Below, piece after piece: positions 24,801 to 36,987 of a DNA stretch of 64,000 nt. Both the position numbers and the translations under genes were made by a program. Within the stretch, counting starts at the first letter, position 1; every line of letters begins with the position of its first letter. The stretch covers positions 158,351-222,350 of the forward strand of contig CAJJDN010000047.1 in assembly GCA_905182985.1 (NCBI GenBank). Direction: 5' to 3'. The stretch comes from Paramecium sonneborni (taxonomy: Eukaryota > Ciliophora > Oligohymenophorea > Peniculida > Parameciidae). The notes under the pieces were generated by a model. The model was not told the origin of the DNA. It was given only the letters and a program-made list of their open reading frames with translations, and made no database searches.

Positions 24801-26326
24801 TCATAATTTAAATGACTTTGTTAAAGGGTATAAATTTAATCCTGATTCCTTAAGGTCTTAAATTTATGATTAAGCCCAACTACTAAAAGCATCTTTCTCT
24901 ATCTATGATCGAAGTTCCATTTATTTTGATTCCTTAAGTTCATTTAAAAATTAATTTCTTCTCATCTGTTTTTTCAGTTCCTTTATTACTGATTATAATT
25001 ACAATTTGCATCTTTTGATACTCTTGTGTTTCTTTGTTTCTTTTTTTCAAAATTTCTTTTTATTAATCCTCCACAAATGATAATTATTACAAAGCGCTCA
25101 TTTTCATCTTGTGCTCTTCCTATAATACTTATTCATCTTTCTCCTACTATTTCTCTTTAAGTTTTAGTTATTATTATCGAAAATGTTCCCCTTCTTAAAT
25201 CATTAAAGATTTATGTAATTCCTTTTATTTAGCTACCTCTTCTTCATGTCTTTACAATTCCTCTGCATGTTTTTAAACTCTTTACATATAATCATCTTCT
25301 TATTTTTTCAATTGAGTAACTCTAATATCATATATTTGCTCTCTAATTTTCAATTATCTTTGCTTCTTTTCTGTTTCCTATTTAAATAATTAAAAATTAC
25401 TCTCTCTTTTCTCATTTGAAGAACTCTATCCTTATGTTTTTCATAATTTTCTCTTTATTAAAATTCAACTTCCTATAATTTTTATTCATTTTACAATAGT
25501 TATTATTTAATTTCAAGAAATTGTTGATGTTCACCTAATAATTTTTACTTTTTAATTTTATCATCTTCTTTTTACTTTCTAAAATTGTATTACCAATAAA
25601 ATTTTACTCTTTCTTCAATTCTTCTTCATCAGCTATTTTTTTGATTAATTCTCCTTCTTGTTAAAGTTTAACATATTCCTTTAGATACCTTTCCTTTACC
25701 TCATAATGTTATTTTCCTAAGATATCATAAGTCTGTTTTTTTAATTACTCTTTTATTTAACTTTTTTCTAATTCTAATTATTCTTAAAAAGATTTTTATG
25801 TATTAATTTCTCTTGTTTTTTATGCATCATACATTAATTGGATTTCTTATTTTTCCCTATTTAATTAAATTAGTTTCTGATTTGCTTTATCTATTTCTGA
25901 TAATAGCATTTTAGATTTCATGTTTCTAACACTGAAACATAATTGAAAATATAATACTCTGCTCTTTATTCAAAGATTTTATTGTTTGCATTAGCAATTT
26001 AATCAATTTTAAGTTTTTCTTAATGATCTGCTTCTTCTCTGTCAATTTTTCGTCTTTGTTCTTCTTCAACCATAAATTTTTGGAACTTTTCCTTTTCCTT
26101 CTATTGTCTTTATTTTTCTATACGTTAAGCCCAAACTTTTTGACTGTCATAACTCTAAAGGAATAAAAATAAGTTATACTTTTTAAGGTTTTTATTCTGT
26201 AAAATGGATGTGAGATTTAATTTATTGAAGTTCAGCAGAAGTAATGATAGTGTGTGGTTGTTTAATTGAAGGTAATTAGAGTGATCTTGATTTAATGTCA
26301 GAATCATCTGATTAATATTTGGACAT
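24801..26326 (-). CDS. CFAP210: CFAP210 (CCDC173)-like ciliary microtubule inner protein
   Basis: 467 residues after five introns (25, 26, 26, 23 and 22 nt), with lengths closing exactly. Nearly all helical, rich in K, E, Q and R, of the trichohyalin-plectin-homology type. The assignment rests on the ordered landmarks TIITSAELQQIK near the N-terminus, KVWAQRIEKQRQQKEKEKF, EEQRRKIDREEADHQ, and EDVRNMKSKMLLSEIDKANQK, which parallels the RVKxxxSxLLLTEVxKER segment of animal CFAP210. A W-A-x4-QDLKESGLNLYPL ending is also present. CFAP210 sits inside doublet-microtubule B-tubules. The start codon lies only 26 bp after the stop of the upstream Ca2+-ATPase gene. Alternatives are other TPH proteins such as CFAP45 or MNS1. 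Confidence 0.75.
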
Positions 26327-26352
26327 TTTATAATGATGATTTATTATTAAAA

Positions 26353-29300
26353 TCAAAGTTAAATCTCTTGATGTCTTTGTGAACGTCTAATCGAGGAACC
26401 ACGACGTAATTCTAAAATACCAGAAGGTTTTCTCTGTTCTTATTCTGTCGATACTTATTCAATAGAATCTGGGCAGATCTGTTAAAATATATATATATAA
26501 ATTTTATACAGCTTATTCTGGTATTAATTTTAATAGAGCACTAACAATCCATCCAATAGCCCCAATAAGCACACAGATTAGCCATTATTAAATGGTTAAT
26601 CCATAATAGGTATAGCATGAGAAAGCAATACCAGCGAAAGTAATCAAAATAATTTAGAGGGCAAAGATAAGGAATACAATAATAATAAATAGAGAACTAA
26701 ATTAAATGAATGATTATACTTATTGCCAATATTTTAGAAAATATTGAATTCATCATTTAATTTTCTACTGTTTAAGAAATTGAATATTTGCATCATAACA
26801 AACATATTGAAGATGAAAGTGAAATGTCTACTTGGAACCATAAATTCTCTATAGACAGGTTCATAATCATCTTCACCTTCTACAGTAAGCATTCTTCCAC
26901 TTCTAATCATATATTAATCAGGTAAATAATCCTTATCGTATTTTGGATGATAAAAACTAGATGGTAGCTAAGTTTAATTATTCTTTTGAAAGAATTCTAT
27001 AATTAAATCATCAAATTCATCTTTATATTCTGGAACAAAATGTGGAGCTAAGAATACAGCAATTAGCATAATAGCAATTTGAAATGTTGCTTAACCAAAG
27101 ATATGTTTAAGCATTTTCTTAGTAATAATTGATTAAGATCTTGAATATGGTTTATCATTCAATAGAATAGGACTAGGAGGTTCAGTTGCTAAGGCTAATG
27201 AGGCAAAAGAATCCATAATAAGATTGACCCACAACATTTAAATAGGTTTTAAAACTTCTTATTTCAGTACAGCAGAAACTATTAAAGTCAATCCTACAGC
27301 TACAACATTCACAGTTAATTAAAATTATAAGAATTTACGAATAGATTAGAAAATGTTTCTACCCCACATAACAGCTTTAACAATATCACTGAAATTATCT
27401 TCCATAAGAATAATAGCAGCTGCATCCTTGGCTACTTATGTACCTGAAATTCCCATAGCAAATCCAACATCAGCCTTTTTTAAAGCAGGAGCATCATTTG
27501 TACCATCACCAGTAACTGCTACAATATGTTCACAATCTTTTAATCCTACAATCATTGCATATTTATCTGTTGGTCTTGAACGTGCCAAAACTGCTATTTA
27601 TGGATATAATTTCTTAAATGATCCCAAATCACCTAATGTATCTACTCTTAATTAAGTTCCATTTTTCTCAGCTTCACTTTAAGTTCTTGCACATTTACAA
27701 GATTCTGTATTACAATTCTTGCAAACTATTCCTCCTATCTTATTCATAAATTCAGAACCTTCCATTACTATTGCTCTACTATCTCCAGCTTCTATAATAC
27801 CACATGATAAAGCTATTGCTCTTGCTGTTTCAGAATTATCTCCTGTAACCATTCTAACTTTTATTCCTGCTTTCTTACATAAAGTTACTGCCTCTTTTAC
27901 TCCTTCTCTTAAATTATCCATTATTCCTAATAAACATAAAAAAGTCAAGTTTTCTTTTTCTACTTAATACACTTTACCATCATTACTCACCAAATCTTCA
28001 TTACCATTCAAATCTTTATAAGCTACACAGATTGTTCTTAGTGATTACTTTGCCATCTCGCTTATTATATTTTCTATCTTTTTTATATCTTATTCTTATA
28101 ATCCTATTATTTCATCATTTAATGTATGATGATGAGTTAGCCCTTTTATTATTATTTCACTAGCTCCCTTAATGTACAAACGATTTACAGGTAAACCGTT
28201 CCTTTAAGTCGAAACTATTACACTCATTCTCTTTCTTCCAGAATTAAAAGGTATTTTTTGTAGATATTTGACTGAACTTTTAACGCTTTTGTAATCAACT
28301 TATCCTCTTCTTATGTATTCTAATAAAGCTACTTCAGTTTTTGATCCTTATTCAGGATCTAACTCAGCAGAAGAATTACAGCATATTGATTCAATCATTA
28401 ATTATTTGATTTTACCAAAAACTGTCAAGTCTTACTCTTTTGCCAAATAGTTAACTTCAATATAATTTTAATTCCACATTTTAGTTAGAGTCATTTTATT
28501 CATAGTCAAAGTTCCCGTTTTATCAGAACAGATTGAATCAGCTCCTCCCATAGTTTCACAAGCATACATTTTCCTTACTAAATTCTTATCATTCATCATT
28601 TTTGAAACTGAATATGCTAAAGAAATAGTGACTGATAATGGTAAACCTTCTGGAATGGCGACAGCTAAAACAGTGATTCCTAAAATGATGAAATTAAGAA
28701 TTTCCATCCAATGTTTGTTATGATTCCATTCTCCTTCTATACCTCTTTCAATAGCCAATCTGATCATCAGTACAATTACAATCAATATAGCAGCATATAA
28801 TCCTAGTTTTCCAATATCTTCAGCAATAATGGTTAATTTTTATTAAAGAGGTGTTTCTTCATCGTCATCCTATTCTAATGAAGCTTTGATTTAACCTAAA
28901 CACGATAGATCTCCAACAACACAAACAAGAAATAGTCCTTCTCCTTCTAAGACTCTAGTACCAGATAAAAGAGCTGGAGATGGAATTAGAAACCTATCCT
29001 TTTCTCCAAATTCAGCTCCTTCATTTATTAATTCTTCCTTTTTATGTAAACATTGTTTTATTGTACCTTTCTTAATTGAATTAGTTTCTCCTGTCATAGA
29101 TGATTCATCCATTTTTATTTCTGAAGCCTCTATTAGTATTCCATCTGCTGGTATCTCCATACCTTCAACTAATTTGACTATATCACCAACTAAGCAATTT
29201 TCTTCATGTAATCTATGCTCTTTTCCATCTCGTATGATAGTTACAATTTTAGACTACTCACTTACAGCATTTAACTTCCTAAATTATTTTTCTTTAGAGT

Positions 29301-29803
29301 AATCATTCAATGCAGCAACATTAGTACATACCAGCACAGCTATAAAGATAGCAAATCCTTCAATCCAAGCTAAAGATCGATGATCGTCATCTGCAGTTGC
29401 AACTTAAATAACAATACTAGCAAATGCAGCTACAGTAAGGACTCTCATAGTAAAGTCTCCCATAGCATCCATTAATAATTCACAATATGTTTAAGGTGGC
29501 CGTACAACCCTTTTATTATGACCATATAATTCTGTCCTTTTGTTAATGTCATCACTCACTATTCCTCCATTAATAGATGTACATAATCCATCTAATAAAC
29601 TATCTAAAAAATGATGAAAAACCATTACCTAAACCTCCTAACTACTCAAGAAAGTCTATTTCTTCACACATCCTTCTTCTTTGATTGAGAGTGAATATAT
29701 TTTATAATTGTTGAGCAGAAAACTTGAAACCTCCCATATTAAGTCTTATTTAATCATCTCTAACTGTAGAGTTTATATCACTTTTCAAAGGTGAATGATT
29801 CAT
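26353..29803 (-). CDS. PMCA: Plasma-membrane-type Ca2+-transporting ATPase (P2B)
   Basis: 1123 residues after three introns (25 nt after QLGGL; 23 nt in the C-terminal membrane region; 31 nt at 26472-26502). P-type motifs in order: [20 protein letters not shown] in M4, [13 protein letters not shown] with the phosphorylated Asp, [17 protein letters not shown], and [22 protein letters not shown]. The PEGLP sequence and absence of an N-terminal heavy-metal domain make it a type II pump. A basic tail, [16 protein letters not shown], lies beyond the last helix, as expected for the calmodulin-binding autoinhibitory region of P2B pumps, and contains RRGS-type kinase sites. It exports Ca2+ after ciliary or exocytotic signals. 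Head to head (55 bp) with the zinc protein gene. Confidence 0.96.
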
Positions 29804-29858
29804 TAATTTTATGATTAGAAAAAAACTTGAAATATTAAGACGAGAAAGAACTAAAAAA
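29804..29858. promoter_or_regulatory. 55-bp divergent promoter between Ca2+-ATPase and zinc-knuckle gene
   Basis: Only 55 bp separate the two start codons on opposite strands; any core promoters must overlap here or extend into coding sequence. Confidence 0.6.
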
Positions 29859-30578
29859 ATGTAAAATCTTTTACCTGCTATTGTTGCAGATAGAATGGCA
29901 CCTTCATTCTTTTATTATATGTTTGAGCCTTATGTTGACTTTTAGAAAATTGCTAAATCAGATACAAATTAAGTGTAACTTTCCACTCCAGAAACAGCCA
30001 TTGCTAAAGGCAGAAGACATGCAGTATAAGCAGCTAGAAAATCAAAAGCATTATAAATGATGGGCAATCAATTAAAACTCACTGTAGATGAATAAGTTGA
30101 ATCATTTGCAATACCAGAAGAAAAAGGCAATCCAATTAAATTTGAACCATATTCTCTTTAAAGGGCTGCTCTTTATGACAAAGGGTGTATCACATGTGGT
30201 GGTCCAAATATTAATGTTACTTATCATGGAGAAAGACATATCTGTTTAAAATGCAGAGATCATATCACAACTCTTGATGGAGATCCTGTTGTTATATTCT
30301 AAGATGATGATGGAGAAGTATGTGTTGTTGGAATCTCAGATAAAAAAAAACTCTATCTTGTATAACTTGATGAACTCAAAATAAATGGTTATCGATGTTA
30401 TGTTACATTTAGCAATGAAAATGAAATTATTTGCTTGCTACATGATTCTTTAAATGATAAATCAAAAAAGTAGTTTCTTTCTTCCACAGCTTTATGGTAA
30501 GCTGAAAAAGAAGATTAAATTACTAAAACTAAAGGCAAAAACTTTCTCATTCTTAATAAACAGCGTTTCCAAAAATGA
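29859..30578 (+). CDS. Uncharacterised 239-residue protein with a CxxC zinc-binding pair
   Basis: Intronless frame of 240 codons. The N-terminus MQNLLPAIVADRMAPSFFYYM is followed by a basic helix with IAKGRRHAVQAARKSKALQ. The clearest motif is CITCGG, then 16 residues, then HICLKCRDH: a C-x2-C...C-x2-C knuckle likely to bind one zinc. The second half, DGDPVVIFQDDDGEVCVVG through LDELKINGYRCYVTF, looks like a small beta domain. I do not recognise the family. High predicted solubility and position give no clear function. Confidence 0.75.
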
Positions 30579-30603
30579 TTATATATTTCATGATTAATTA
30601 TAA

Positions 30604-30768
30604 ATGAGAAGTGTCAAAAGAGCTAATTCTAGAAGACCCTTCTCCACCCTTTATCCACGGCTTAATCATAAATCATAAAAATTGGCTCATCTCCTTAAAT
30701 TAGAAGATTCATTCCTAATATGCTTAACCTTCTTGAAACCTTATATGCCAAGAAATGTGAAGAATTGA
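30604..30768 (+). CDS. Possible small basic protein (54 residues)
   Basis: Opens 25 bp after the previous stop with MRSVKRANSRRPFSTLYPRL and stays open for 55 codons. Arg/Lys/Ser-rich start, less convincing end; an overlapping frame with LNLLETLYAKKCEELKIQ looks more protein-like from 30710, so an unrecognised intron could link the two. Could also be the 3' UTR of the zinc-knuckle gene. Low certainty. Confidence 0.3.
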
Positions 30769-31016
30769 AGATTCAGTTATTCTCAACTTTTAATCTTTAC
30801 TTTTTTAATTATTTACAAAAATTATAATTAGTTAATTACTTTTTTTATTTATTCTATTCAAAATTCATTAGTATCTATAAAAAATTTAGTATTTAATAAC
30901 TTTTTATTCTTAATAATTATAAGCTAAAAAAAATTATTTATTTAAACTCTTCCTTACTGTTTATATATCTATATATCTATAAAAAAAATATATATTTAGC
31001 AATACAACCTGACTAA

Positions 31017-32756
31017 ATGTTAAGATTCTAAGATAAATTATTGAGTTAATACTCTGGTCATACTATTGATTTATCGGAACTATCCTTACCTACAAATTAC
31101 ATACCTTTAATAAATAAAGTTGTAAAAAATGTTCCTTTTGTTAACCTTTCCTAAAACCCAATTTATGGTGGCATTCGAAATCTTTAACTTCCTATGATTA
31201 GTTTAACTCTATTTAATTGTGAAATAGGTCTTAGAGGATTTTCAGTACTTTTCCAAACTCTTTCAATCGATCAAACACTTTATCATTTGAATATTGGTAA
31301 TCCTTTTTCTAACGAGAGGAACAGACTCGGATTGGCTTTAAATCAATTGTCATAAGCATTAAAAAAGAATAGAATTCTAGCAATCTTGGATATAAGCGGT
31401 TGTGGCATATATGATTGAAGAAATTTAAACTCTGCTTTTTCAGAGAACCTTAATCTTTTACATATTAATGTTTCTGATAATGAACTAAAAGATGCTCTAA
31501 TTTTACCATCATATTTAGAAATGTTGGAAGCATAAAATAATATTTAAGGGTAGTAAGTGGTTTAAATTACTGAATAATTAAGATAAGGTTCTGATTCTGT
31601 TTATGCTAGTGAAATTAATTTAAAAAGAAATAAATTAACCATTCATCAACTATTTGCTATTCTAGAATAAATTGAAAGAAATACTCATTTGAATAAATTA
31701 ATACTTGATGAAAATACTTTTATAGGTGAAAACAATATTTTTATTTGCAATTATCTTGTGTATAATAATCATCTTGAATACCTTTCTTTGAGAAATTGAC
31801 TTAAAATTTTATTGAACAATTGGCATCTGGCTTATGTAGAAATGCAAGTTTGAAAACTTTAGATATAAGTAAAAATATCATAGGAGATTAAGGAGCTTTA
31901 GTATTAGTAGAAGAATTTTAAGGGTCATGTAATATCAAATGTATTGTAATGAAAAGATGAGGCTAAACTGATATAAGTGAATTAGAATTATTTAAAACAT
32001 TTCTAAAATCCAATATATAAGAATATGATTTCTCAAATAATCTTATGGGAGATTAAACTGATATGTATGCAATTTAATTGATAAAAAAGAATAAAGACAT
32101 TATCAAAATAAATTTTAAGAAAATTCTGAATTCATATGAAACCAATTAATAAATTGAGAAACTATTATTAGATAATATCTAAGATAGAAAAAGAAATATA
32201 ATTCCTCATCTTCGTCATAAGGTTTAAGGAATGACAGACTAGAGAGAATAATAGGAATATGTGGATAAGAAAAAAGAATAACTTTTTGTAAAAAAGAGTC
32301 AAACTGAAAAGGACTTTAAGTTTGCATAATCTCAAGTAATTTTATGCTAATAGGGAGTTAAAGAAAGTACTTAAGTTGTAGAAGAACCATTGAATAAATT
32401 AAGAGAATAAGCCTAACATTTGACAGTCTAGTAACTTAATCTTGATAAAGTACTTTGGAATCAAATTAAAGTGATTGAGGATGAGCAGAAATAAATTACT
32501 GACTAAATTAAGAATGAAAATACTCTAATTGTAAATTTAAACAAATAAATATAAGAAACTTAAGTATTTATTCTTAACACATATGAAGAGCAAATAAAAA
32601 TCTATAGTTTAATTTTATAAATAATAGATGGAAAATCTGAGATTGCAAGATGGAATTACAAAAAGAAAGTTAGATTAACATTAATAGGAATATAATAGTA
32701 TTGAATCATAATTAGAATTTGTTAAAAAATAACAGAAAACAATTTAAAAAAAATGA
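31017..32756 (+). pseudogene. Leucine-rich-repeat protein (RNase-inhibitor type) with coiled-coil tail, broken
   Basis: The N-terminus MLRFQDKLLSQYSGHTIDLS and successive 27-28-residue LRRs (LAILDISGCGIYD, LLHINVSDNELKD, LKTLDISKNIIGDQG, EYDFSNNLMGDQ) lead to a long coiled-coil tail ending at TGA 32754. Keeping the repeat register requires reading through in-frame TGA at 31416-31418, 31797-31799 and 31958-31960, and adding one base in the A4 run at 31803-31806. No GT-AG intron of normal size removes these lesions without deleting part of a repeat. Two of the TGAs fall where LRRs usually carry Cys (LRN-x, MKR-x-G). A 25-nt intron ending AAG restores frame in the tail. Most likely a recent pseudogene; sequencing error is possible. 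Confidence 0.75.
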
Positions 32757-32833
32757 TAATATTATGTAATTATCTATAATTTTTATTAAAAAGCTCTCAT
32801 TTGTTTTACTTTGAGTGAAACATATAACTTAAG

Positions 32834-34056
32834 ATATATTTCTTTGAATTAATCACTATATAAATGAATAACAGCAAATAAAAATCTTAATTTAAAATAA
32901 TGAACAGAAAAATCACACTTTTGATCTTATTAGCATGTGTTGTTTGTGTTGCAACATTCATGTTTTCATTTGCCCCATCAGGTAATATATTATAGTAATC
33001 AAAGATGCTGAATTAAAGTTGAAAAAGAGTCATTCATTCTCAGCTTCAAAAAATCATGAATGGGGATTTGATGGATATACCTCTTATGATAAAGACTGCT
33101 AAAAAAAATGCACAGCTGCCAAAGGTATGAGTTGTGGAAAAGCTTAATAAAATTGTTGTCAACCAAGTGCATGTAAAGAGGAAAGTAATTGGTATGGTAC
33201 TTCATTGGTCTGCGAAACTAGAGTTCCAGTTGAAGGCTGCACTAAACCAAAGTGAGAATCAGTATATTCATTTTTAAATATTCAAAAATCATACTCTCTT
33301 CTTTGATACAACTGAAATCCAAAACAACATAACAATTGTTTTCCTTATATTTACTTACTACCTTAGGTAAAAAAAGTATTAATGCAAAATAAAAAACATA
33401 TACTCTTATCTAACTCCTCTTATTATAACAACTCTGCAAAAAAATAAGTTTATGAAGCAATTTCTTTTGCAAACAATAAACTTAAAAAAATATGATTTAA
33501 ATTTAGAATATATTAGCATTTTTAATTTATAAGATTTTAGATAAAAATTTACTTATTATTTATGAACTTTTTAATTAATTAAGCATAAAATAAAAAAATT
33601 TTCTCTAAAATAGACTACTCTTTTAGAATGAATCAATTAGAAATTTAGTAGTTGAGAAAAATTAATAACTTTATTTAAAATATATGGAATCTATATCTCA
33701 AATATTTCTTAATTCAATAATTTATAACTTTCAAATTTTAAATTTATTTCTAACTTATAAAGTTACAATAATTGAATTGAATTCATTATGGCAGAAAGAA
33801 CTTTAAATTTCAAACACAATCAAAAAAATTAAAATATGATTCAGAAGACAAATAATTATCCCTTAATTCTGAACAAAATGTTTATCAAAGCTAAGAATTT
33901 TATTATTTGTTATCAATCTTTTTTAGTTTAAATAACATAATCTAAAACTAAAGGCAATAATATTACTATTGAATAAGATACAAAACTATTTAAAGTTAAA
34001 TTATTATTTTAGAAATATTAATTTAAAATAATGAACAAATAAATCACATTTTTGAT
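32834..34056 (+). repeat. Direct duplicate 2, left copy (probable unmerged contig overlap)
   Basis: 1223 bp that appear identical to 34058-35280, joined by one N at 34057. The left copy ends 26 bases into the second cysteine-rich gene (ATG at 34031), which continues normally only after the right copy. Confidence 0.9.
32900..33255 (+). CDS. Small secreted 8-cysteine protein A
   Basis: About 110 residues. The N-terminal membrane or signal helix ITLLILLACVVCVATFMF is followed by a 23-nt intron (32982-33004, ending AAG) and then a mature region with eight cysteines: C-x3-C-x7-C-x6-CC-x4-C-x12-C-x8-C, containing CTAAKGMSC and NCCQPSACK. The CC pair and even cysteine count suggest four disulphides in an exported protein. 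Paralogue of the gene at 35255, with intron in the same place. Family not recognised; a secretory-granule or surface role is only a guess. A second, identical copy at 34124-34479 belongs to an assembly duplicate. Confidence 0.85.
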
Positions 34057-34057
34057 N
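33256..34057. other. Gene-free stretch and N gap
   Basis: About 800 bp of AT-rich DNA after gene A, identical to 34480-35254, ending in the first bases of gene B and a single N at 34057. No supported gene. Confidence 0.55.
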
Positions 34058-35280
34058 ATATATTTCTTTGAATTAATCACTATATAAATGAATAACAGCA
34101 AATAAAAATCTTAATTTAAAATAATGAACAGAAAAATCACACTTTTGATCTTATTAGCATGTGTTGTTTGTGTTGCAACATTCATGTTTTCATTTGCCCC
34201 ATCAGGTAATATATTATAGTAATCAAAGATGCTGAATTAAAGTTGAAAAAGAGTCATTCATTCTCAGCTTCAAAAAATCATGAATGGGGATTTGATGGAT
34301 ATACCTCTTATGATAAAGACTGCTAAAAAAAATGCACAGCTGCCAAAGGTATGAGTTGTGGAAAAGCTTAATAAAATTGTTGTCAACCAAGTGCATGTAA
34401 AGAGGAAAGTAATTGGTATGGTACTTCATTGGTCTGCGAAACTAGAGTTCCAGTTGAAGGCTGCACTAAACCAAAGTGAGAATCAGTATATTCATTTTTA
34501 AATATTCAAAAATCATACTCTCTTCTTTGATACAACTGAAATCCAAAACAACATAACAATTGTTTTCCTTATATTTACTTACTACCTTAGGTAAAAAAAG
34601 TATTAATGCAAAATAAAAAACATATACTCTTATCTAACTCCTCTTATTATAACAACTCTGCAAAAAAATAAGTTTATGAAGCAATTTCTTTTGCAAACAA
34701 TAAACTTAAAAAAATATGATTTAAATTTAGAATATATTAGCATTTTTAATTTATAAGATTTTAGATAAAAATTTACTTATTATTTATGAACTTTTTAATT
34801 AATTAAGCATAAAATAAAAAAATTTTCTCTAAAATAGACTACTCTTTTAGAATGAATCAATTAGAAATTTAGTAGTTGAGAAAAATTAATAACTTTATTT
34901 AAAATATATGGAATCTATATCTCAAATATTTCTTAATTCAATAATTTATAACTTTCAAATTTTAAATTTATTTCTAACTTATAAAGTTACAATAATTGAA
35001 TTGAATTCATTATGGCAGAAAGAACTTTAAATTTCAAACACAATCAAAAAAATTAAAATATGATTCAGAAGACAAATAATTATCCCTTAATTCTGAACAA
35101 AATGTTTATCAAAGCTAAGAATTTTATTATTTGTTATCAATCTTTTTTAGTTTAAATAACATAATCTAAAACTAAAGGCAATAATATTACTATTGAATAA
35201 GATACAAAACTATTTAAAGTTAAATTATTATTTTAGAAATATTAATTTAAAATAATGAACAAATAAATCACATTTTTGAT
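34058..35280 (+). repeat. Direct duplicate 2, right copy
   Basis: Second copy of the 1223-bp segment; it flows into the intact cysteine-rich gene B. Confidence 0.9.
34124..34479 (+). CDS. Second copy of secreted 8-cysteine protein A (assembly duplicate)
   Basis: Appears identical to 32900-33255 including the intron, offset 1224 bp. Treated as the same gene represented twice because the whole flanking segment, coding and noncoding, repeats without visible change up to the N. Confidence 0.7.
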
Positions 35281-35583
35281 TTTATTCGCATGTATTGTTT
35301 TAGGTGCCATTTTTATGTTATCATTTACTCCATCAAGTAATAAAACATACCTATAATAGATTTTGAAATGAACTTTAAAAAAATTCATTTATACAAAGCC
35401 ACTAGCAAAGGAGCTTGGGGATAGTCTGGAAAATATTCTTCAAATGATTCACAATGTAAAGAATTATGCACTGCTGCATAAGGAGAAAATTGTGGTAATG
35501 ATAGACTCGTATGTTGCCAACCTGGTATTTGTTCAAATGACGAATGCTCAAAAGAAGTATATGTCATGGGTTGTGATTTCTGA
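35255..35583 (+). CDS. Small secreted 8-cysteine protein B
   Basis: About 101 residues: signal helix ITFLILFACIVLGAIFML, a 23-nt intron (35337-35359), then eight cysteines spaced C-x3-C-x7-C-x6-CC-x4-C-x4-C-x8-C, with CTAAQGENC and VCCQPGIC. Six of the seven gaps match protein A exactly; only the loop before the seventh Cys is shorter (4 versus 12). The start region MNKQITFLILFAC also matches. Tandem paralogue of A, about 2 kb downstream on paper and about 0.8 kb once the duplicate is collapsed. Strong divergence outside the cysteines suggests rapid evolution. Function unknown. Confidence 0.85.
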
Positions 35584-36987
35584 AAATATTAAAAATGTAA
35601 AAACCCTATTCTTTTATGATTAATTTTTTCAATAAGTTGTGGTTTTCAAATTTTTTATTAGTTTTAGCAAAAGATTATTAGTTCTTCATAAACTAAGATT
35701 CAATCTAAATCATTTTTAGTAAAATAATTATGCACAAAATAATTTTTAATATTTTGATTTTTATTGTTGTGTCTAGAATCATAAAAATTTTAATCAATCA
35801 TCTTTTTTTCTGTTTATAAGTATGTTCACTTGTAGTTTTTTTAGAAATGATTTTGTGGTTACATTGAAAATTGCATTTTTTATAAATGCTTAAATATTCT
35901 TTTAGTAAAATATAAAAATAAACAATTTCTGAAACATTTTTATTAAAAATTATTACCATCCCTAATATAAGATCATTCACATAAAACCTCACTCTTATAT
36001 GATTTGAAAGCATTAGGGAAGTTTATTTTGAAAATTGAAAGATTTTCATCTGATATCTAAAATTAGAAAATAGAAAAAAACACAATTAATAAATTATCAA
36101 ATAAATAAAACAAAAAACTCGAAACAAATTTGGAATTTGAAGGTAAAAATATTTTAACAATCATAATTGAAAATAAGAGTTAAAAAATATCTCCATAAAG
36201 TTTATTATTTACAAATTAAATCTTAATTTATTATTATTTTGCAAAGATAGCAATTGAAAAGAATTTTATTTTATATATTTAAAGTATGATTAATTAATAT
36301 TCATCAATAATTAATAAAGAAGATATATCAGAAAAAATTAATTTTAGTCTTCCTTTTAAGCTTAATTTATAATTTGTTAAAGAAAATTGAAAATAGTTAG
36401 CTCATTATCTTTATATAAGTTCAGACTATAAACATAAATAAGAAAAATCTCTTAAATAATAAGAGAGAAGTTTAGGAATTAATGGGAGTCTACATTTTAG
36501 AAGAAATTTAAAATACAACTAACAAAAAACTATCAAAATATTTCAAGGATGGAAAAGCGTTAACATTTCTAAGAAAAATCATCCTTAACTTTAAATATCA
36601 TTCACATTCTGCTTAGCACAAAATTCAAAAAACATTCTCAATATAATTTAATTATAAAAGGCTCTTATTAAAAAAATATATTAATATAACAAGTCTTTTT
36701 TGATAATAGAAAATTTAAGCCAAAGTTTATTGTTCTGTTTGATGTTTTTATAAGAGGAATCTACTAACTTAAAAACTCTACAAAATTAAAAACTCAGAAA
36801 AAGATTATTTTTGAAGAATTTTACAATTAATATGTTTGCTACAAATTTAATTCTAATTCTAGAATGAGAATTGCTATCTTCAAGTAGATGAAATATGATT
36901 TTATCAAATACTCAACCATGAAACTTTTTGGATACCTTGAAAGGATGTCGAAATCGATGTTTGATGTTAGATCCTGCGACAAGACCA
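35584..36987. other. Gene-free stretch
   Basis: 1.4 kb of AT-rich sequence. The short minus frame at 35798-36013 has no codon bias or motif and is not accepted. Nothing else seen. Confidence 0.5.

Noticed and set aside
31017..32756. Selenocysteine recoding as the explanation for TGAs in the LRR gene
   Set aside because: One TGA is not at a cysteine-like site and a separate frameshift is present; decay is simpler.
35798..36013. 71-residue minus-strand ORF
   Set aside because: No motif, biased composition of spacer DNA, no neighbour logic.
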